64,000 nucleotides of DNA, taken from positions 1,426,001 to 1,490,000 of the forward strand of contig JABYQN010000010.1 in the NCBI GenBank assembly GCA_022606135.1. The letters run 5' to 3'. The notes below the pieces were generated by a model. The model made no database searches, had not been told where the DNA came from, and worked only from the letters and a program-made list of their open reading frames with translations. The DNA is from Fomes fomentarius (taxonomy: Eukaryota; Basidiomycota; Agaricomycetes; Polyporales; Polyporaceae). Made by a program: the position numbers and the translations under genes. Positions 61,441 through 64,000 of the stretch are shown one piece after another (position 1 is the stretch's first letter; the number at the start of each line of letters is the position of its first letter).

Positions 61441-61728
61441 TGTTCTTCTAAGGGCGGTTCTCGCTAAGTAGAGCATGGGTGGTGCACTAGTACAAGTGTC
61501 TTGTGCGCCGTGACCGTGAACCTTGTGATGGACCCCTCGAACCGTGACACACCAGATCTCAGATCGCCATCAGCCCAGATCCAGAACGCATTCATATCAG
61601 TAACGACTGAACGACTTGAGCAACAATGCTACTTCTACAGCGATAGTACACGTCTATAAGTTATCCGGACTCGGGAAAGTGTCCCAGGAGAGATACTACT
61701 ATAGTACATACATACTAACCTCTTGGTA

Positions 61729-64000
61729 TCAATGAGCCGAGCCATTGCCATGACCAAGCTGCGAGTCGCTAGGGGGCACTATCTGCGTCTCAAGCAGGGC
61801 GCTCTGCAATGCTGCCCCTGTGTCGTCAATGGAGTGCAGGAAACGGAGTATCTCCCTGCAGAGTTGCCAATCTTGCGCAGATATGGCATTCCGAAGCAGA
61901 CGAATAGCATCACCGTTCATCCCATCAAGCTGCTCCAGACCGTGCAGGACGAGCAAGTACGAGCCAGCGGTCTTCAGGCGGCCAGAGCTCAAACAAGACT
62001 GGTCGGTTATGCTCTGTTAGAGCTGCCCGAAGCTAGTGATAGGGCTAGACGTACCTCGAACAAGATCTTCGGGTTTCCGACGATGTCAAACAGACGTGGC
62101 CATCTCGTCATCTCGATCTTTCTTGCGCATCCCACCACGACATCTAAAGCATCATCGAAGTGATCCAAGAACTCGACGGTGGACGGCAGCAACCCAGTCT
62201 TCCCTGAGGCCGAATCGGGTGCATCTTCGGGTGTTGAGGCATCTTCCTCGACCACATTGTGCAACAGGATCTCCAAGGCATGCGCAAAGTACACGAGGTG
62301 CTGATAGTGCGAGGCAAATACGACAGCCTCTTTGCCTTGCGAGTTCTGGAGGTGTGTGAGCAGGATATGGTGGAGGAAGAGATGCGACTGTAGAGATACG
62401 TGAGCATATTGCGTGTCTTTGCCAGTGAGAGTACTCACGCTAGTGACATGCCGGAACATGGCGAAGGAAAGGCTCGTCCTTGTCGCAGCTTCGACCTCGA
62501 CACCAATCATAATTCCTTTGTCCATCAAGACGGCTGCATATACATTCATTCAGTAACCATGAAGCGAGCAAGTCTAGGGTCATACTTACACAACGGGTAG
62601 AAATCGAGTGGGATATTGACACTCTCCTTGACATGGTCAAGCACCACGCTACCATCTTCCGCCGGAGGAGGGACAGACTCGATCGCCAGGGCATTCAGCC
62701 ACACGCGGATGCCCTGCCCGTCGTAGCCCCATAGCGAGTTCTCCAATGTGCCAATACCTCGGAGGTGAATCCAGCAGAATTCAATACGGTCTGCGAGAAT
62801 TTGCATGTCGTACTTGACTTCGCCTTCTTCCGACTATAGTATAAAACGGTGGTCAGCAACAATATACACAAGGAAGCGATGGTAGCGACAATTGATTCCA
62901 CATACCTTCCTAGGTCGCAATAGCACAAGCTTGCCACCCACGATCATCAACACGGTTGCGACGGCTAAATCCTCTGCGGGATCTCCGAGCTCTGCAAGGC
63001 AATATGTCAGCTACTGCGAACCATAGACCGACCTGAGATACTCACGCTTCTGAGCGGCAGGAATCATCCAACTCAGGGCTCTCACAGCATTCGGGACGGA
63101 GATGACACCGCCAAATGTGATACTTCCACACAGATGCAGTTTTATCGATTCCGCAGTCGGGATTATGAGGTAGTGGTAGAGGGTGTTGTCTGCCGTGTAT
63201 ACCAGCAAGGAGTTATCGACCAGGGACAGAATGACAACCGCTGACGGGATCATCTCTCGATGGAGGACATTCTGGTTGCTCAGTTCGAGGTCGCGAGAGT
63301 ATAGTCGGACCTGCCATATGATCAGCTCACCGTTCACGCTTCAGTCCAGAGCAAATATACCTGGTACGCTCCAGCTACCTCCACCGCGACGATCAGGACG
63401 TGATGGAACCACAGCAGACCGCCTTTCACAGTGAACGCCTGCTCCTGTCGCTCGTCCGCGAACATCTTCCATCTCCCCGACGTCGAGCTGTAATGGACAA
63501 GCCCTCGTCGCCCAGCAATCGCAATGAGTCTGCCATCTGCGCTCAAGGAAGAGTACCGGATTGGCCAATTTGCGGACATGTAGCTTTGCGGAACTTTGAT
63601 GTGCTGCCAGACGTCCGCTTCGGGGTTGATGACGCTCATGTCAGGTTGGTCTGCGCCACGATAGACAAGAACGCGGTCGTCCATCTGCAGAAACGCATAT
63701 TGGGTATTGTCCTGGTCAAAGGTGTGAGCAGATTCTTAGCAATACGGGATGTTCTGCTACGTACTGGGGACTGCTGTCCAGTTGTGGCGCTCTTTGCCAC
63801 AGGTAGGATGAACAGCTGTCCATCCGGCTCTACAGACAACTATGTTAGACGAGAGGTCAGACGGGAGAAAGGAGAGAATGCACTGTTTGGAGATGATTGG
63901 GCTAGCATAACCAGTTCAAAGTTGCTGGGGGCCCAGAACTACTGAATGTGAGCCCAAGAATAAACTAAACGAAAGGCGTACTCACCACACTCTTAACCCC
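61729..64000 (-). CDS. RIC1: Ric1, Rab6/Ypt6 guanine-nucleotide exchange factor subunit (partial, 5' end beyond window)
   Basis: With Rgp1 it activates Ypt6/Rab6 for retrograde transport to the Golgi. Only the middle and C-terminal parts lie in the window. Visible WD-repeat-like N-terminal segments: SVEPDGQLFILPVAKS, MDDRVLVYRGADQPD, IRYSSLSADGRLIAIAGRRG, HYSSTSGRWKMFADERQEQA, LLWFHHVLIVAVEVAGAYQ, NSLLVYTADNTLYHYLI. Then ITFGGVISVPNAVRALSWMI, VATVLMIVGGKLVLLRPRK, NSLWGYDGQGIRVWLNAL, MIGVEVEAATRTSLSFAMFR, and the C-terminal helical RIC1 domain: LFLHHILLTHLQN, YFAHALEILLHNVVEEDAST, LLPSTVEFLDHFDDALDVVV, MTRWPRLFDIVGNPKILFE, GDAIRLLRNAISAQDWQLCR, EILRFLHSIDDTGAA. Stop at 61729-61731 after GHGNGSAH. 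At the right edge an exon ending GVKSV is cut by the window border. Confidence 0.88.

Overview
The window is nuclear DNA of a filamentous basidiomycete, most likely an Agaricomycete. Almost every protein gene is cut by many short GT-AG introns of about 50-65 bases, the genes are packed at one per 2-2.5 kb on both strands, and the encoded proteins (class III chitinase with AKWW-type binding modules, GPI-anchored chitin deacetylase, GH72 glucanosyltransferase with an X8 domain, large-subunit catalase, fungal sterol glucosyltransferase Atg26) form a typical fungal set. I cannot name the species. All multi-exon models were read by eye from frame continuity and splice motifs, so inner exon borders are approximate.

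Left part (1-24.8 kb): a mitochondrial DnaJ chaperone (Mdj1), a small SET-domain protein divergent from casein kinase 2 alpha, and a secreted GH18 chitinase. A gene-poor stretch (8.7-12.4 kb) follows; it holds a decayed piece of an MCM5 gene and a degenerate tandem repeat. Next come a proline/serine-rich nuclear-looking protein, an F-box-like protein, the AP-3 sigma adaptin, Mediator subunit Med6 divergent from an NRAMP metal transporter, an intron-containing tRNA-Lys(CTT), and a GPI-anchored serine carboxypeptidase.

Middle part (24.8-42.6 kb): a 3.8-kb stretch without a convincing gene, a two-finger C2H2 transcription factor, a doubtful two-exon gene near 30.6-31.1 kb, a large-subunit catalase, a second tRNA-Lys(CTT), a twin-CX9C protein of the Emi1/DUF3128 family, the replicative helicase subunit Mcm5 divergent from CSN6, a TMEM205-like membrane protein, and U2A' (Lea1).

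Right part (42.8-64 kb): the phosphoinositide phosphatase Sac1 (divergent from U2A'), a SET/TAF-I type histone chaperone, chitin deacetylase and GH72 glucanosyltransferase side by side, a third tRNA-Lys(CTT), a SUR7/PalI-family membrane protein divergent from Atg26, an orphan 2-oxoglutarate/Fe(II) oxygenase-like protein, and the C-terminal portion of Ric1, which runs off the right edge.

Most of the window is conserved housekeeping and cell-wall gene content. No biosynthetic cluster, intact transposon or clearly new system is visible. The less ordinary items are the MCM5 gene relic about 25 kb from its likely parent, three tRNA-Lys(CTT) genes with different introns, an oxygenase-like orphan with a possible GC-AG intron, and several closely spaced divergent gene pairs.
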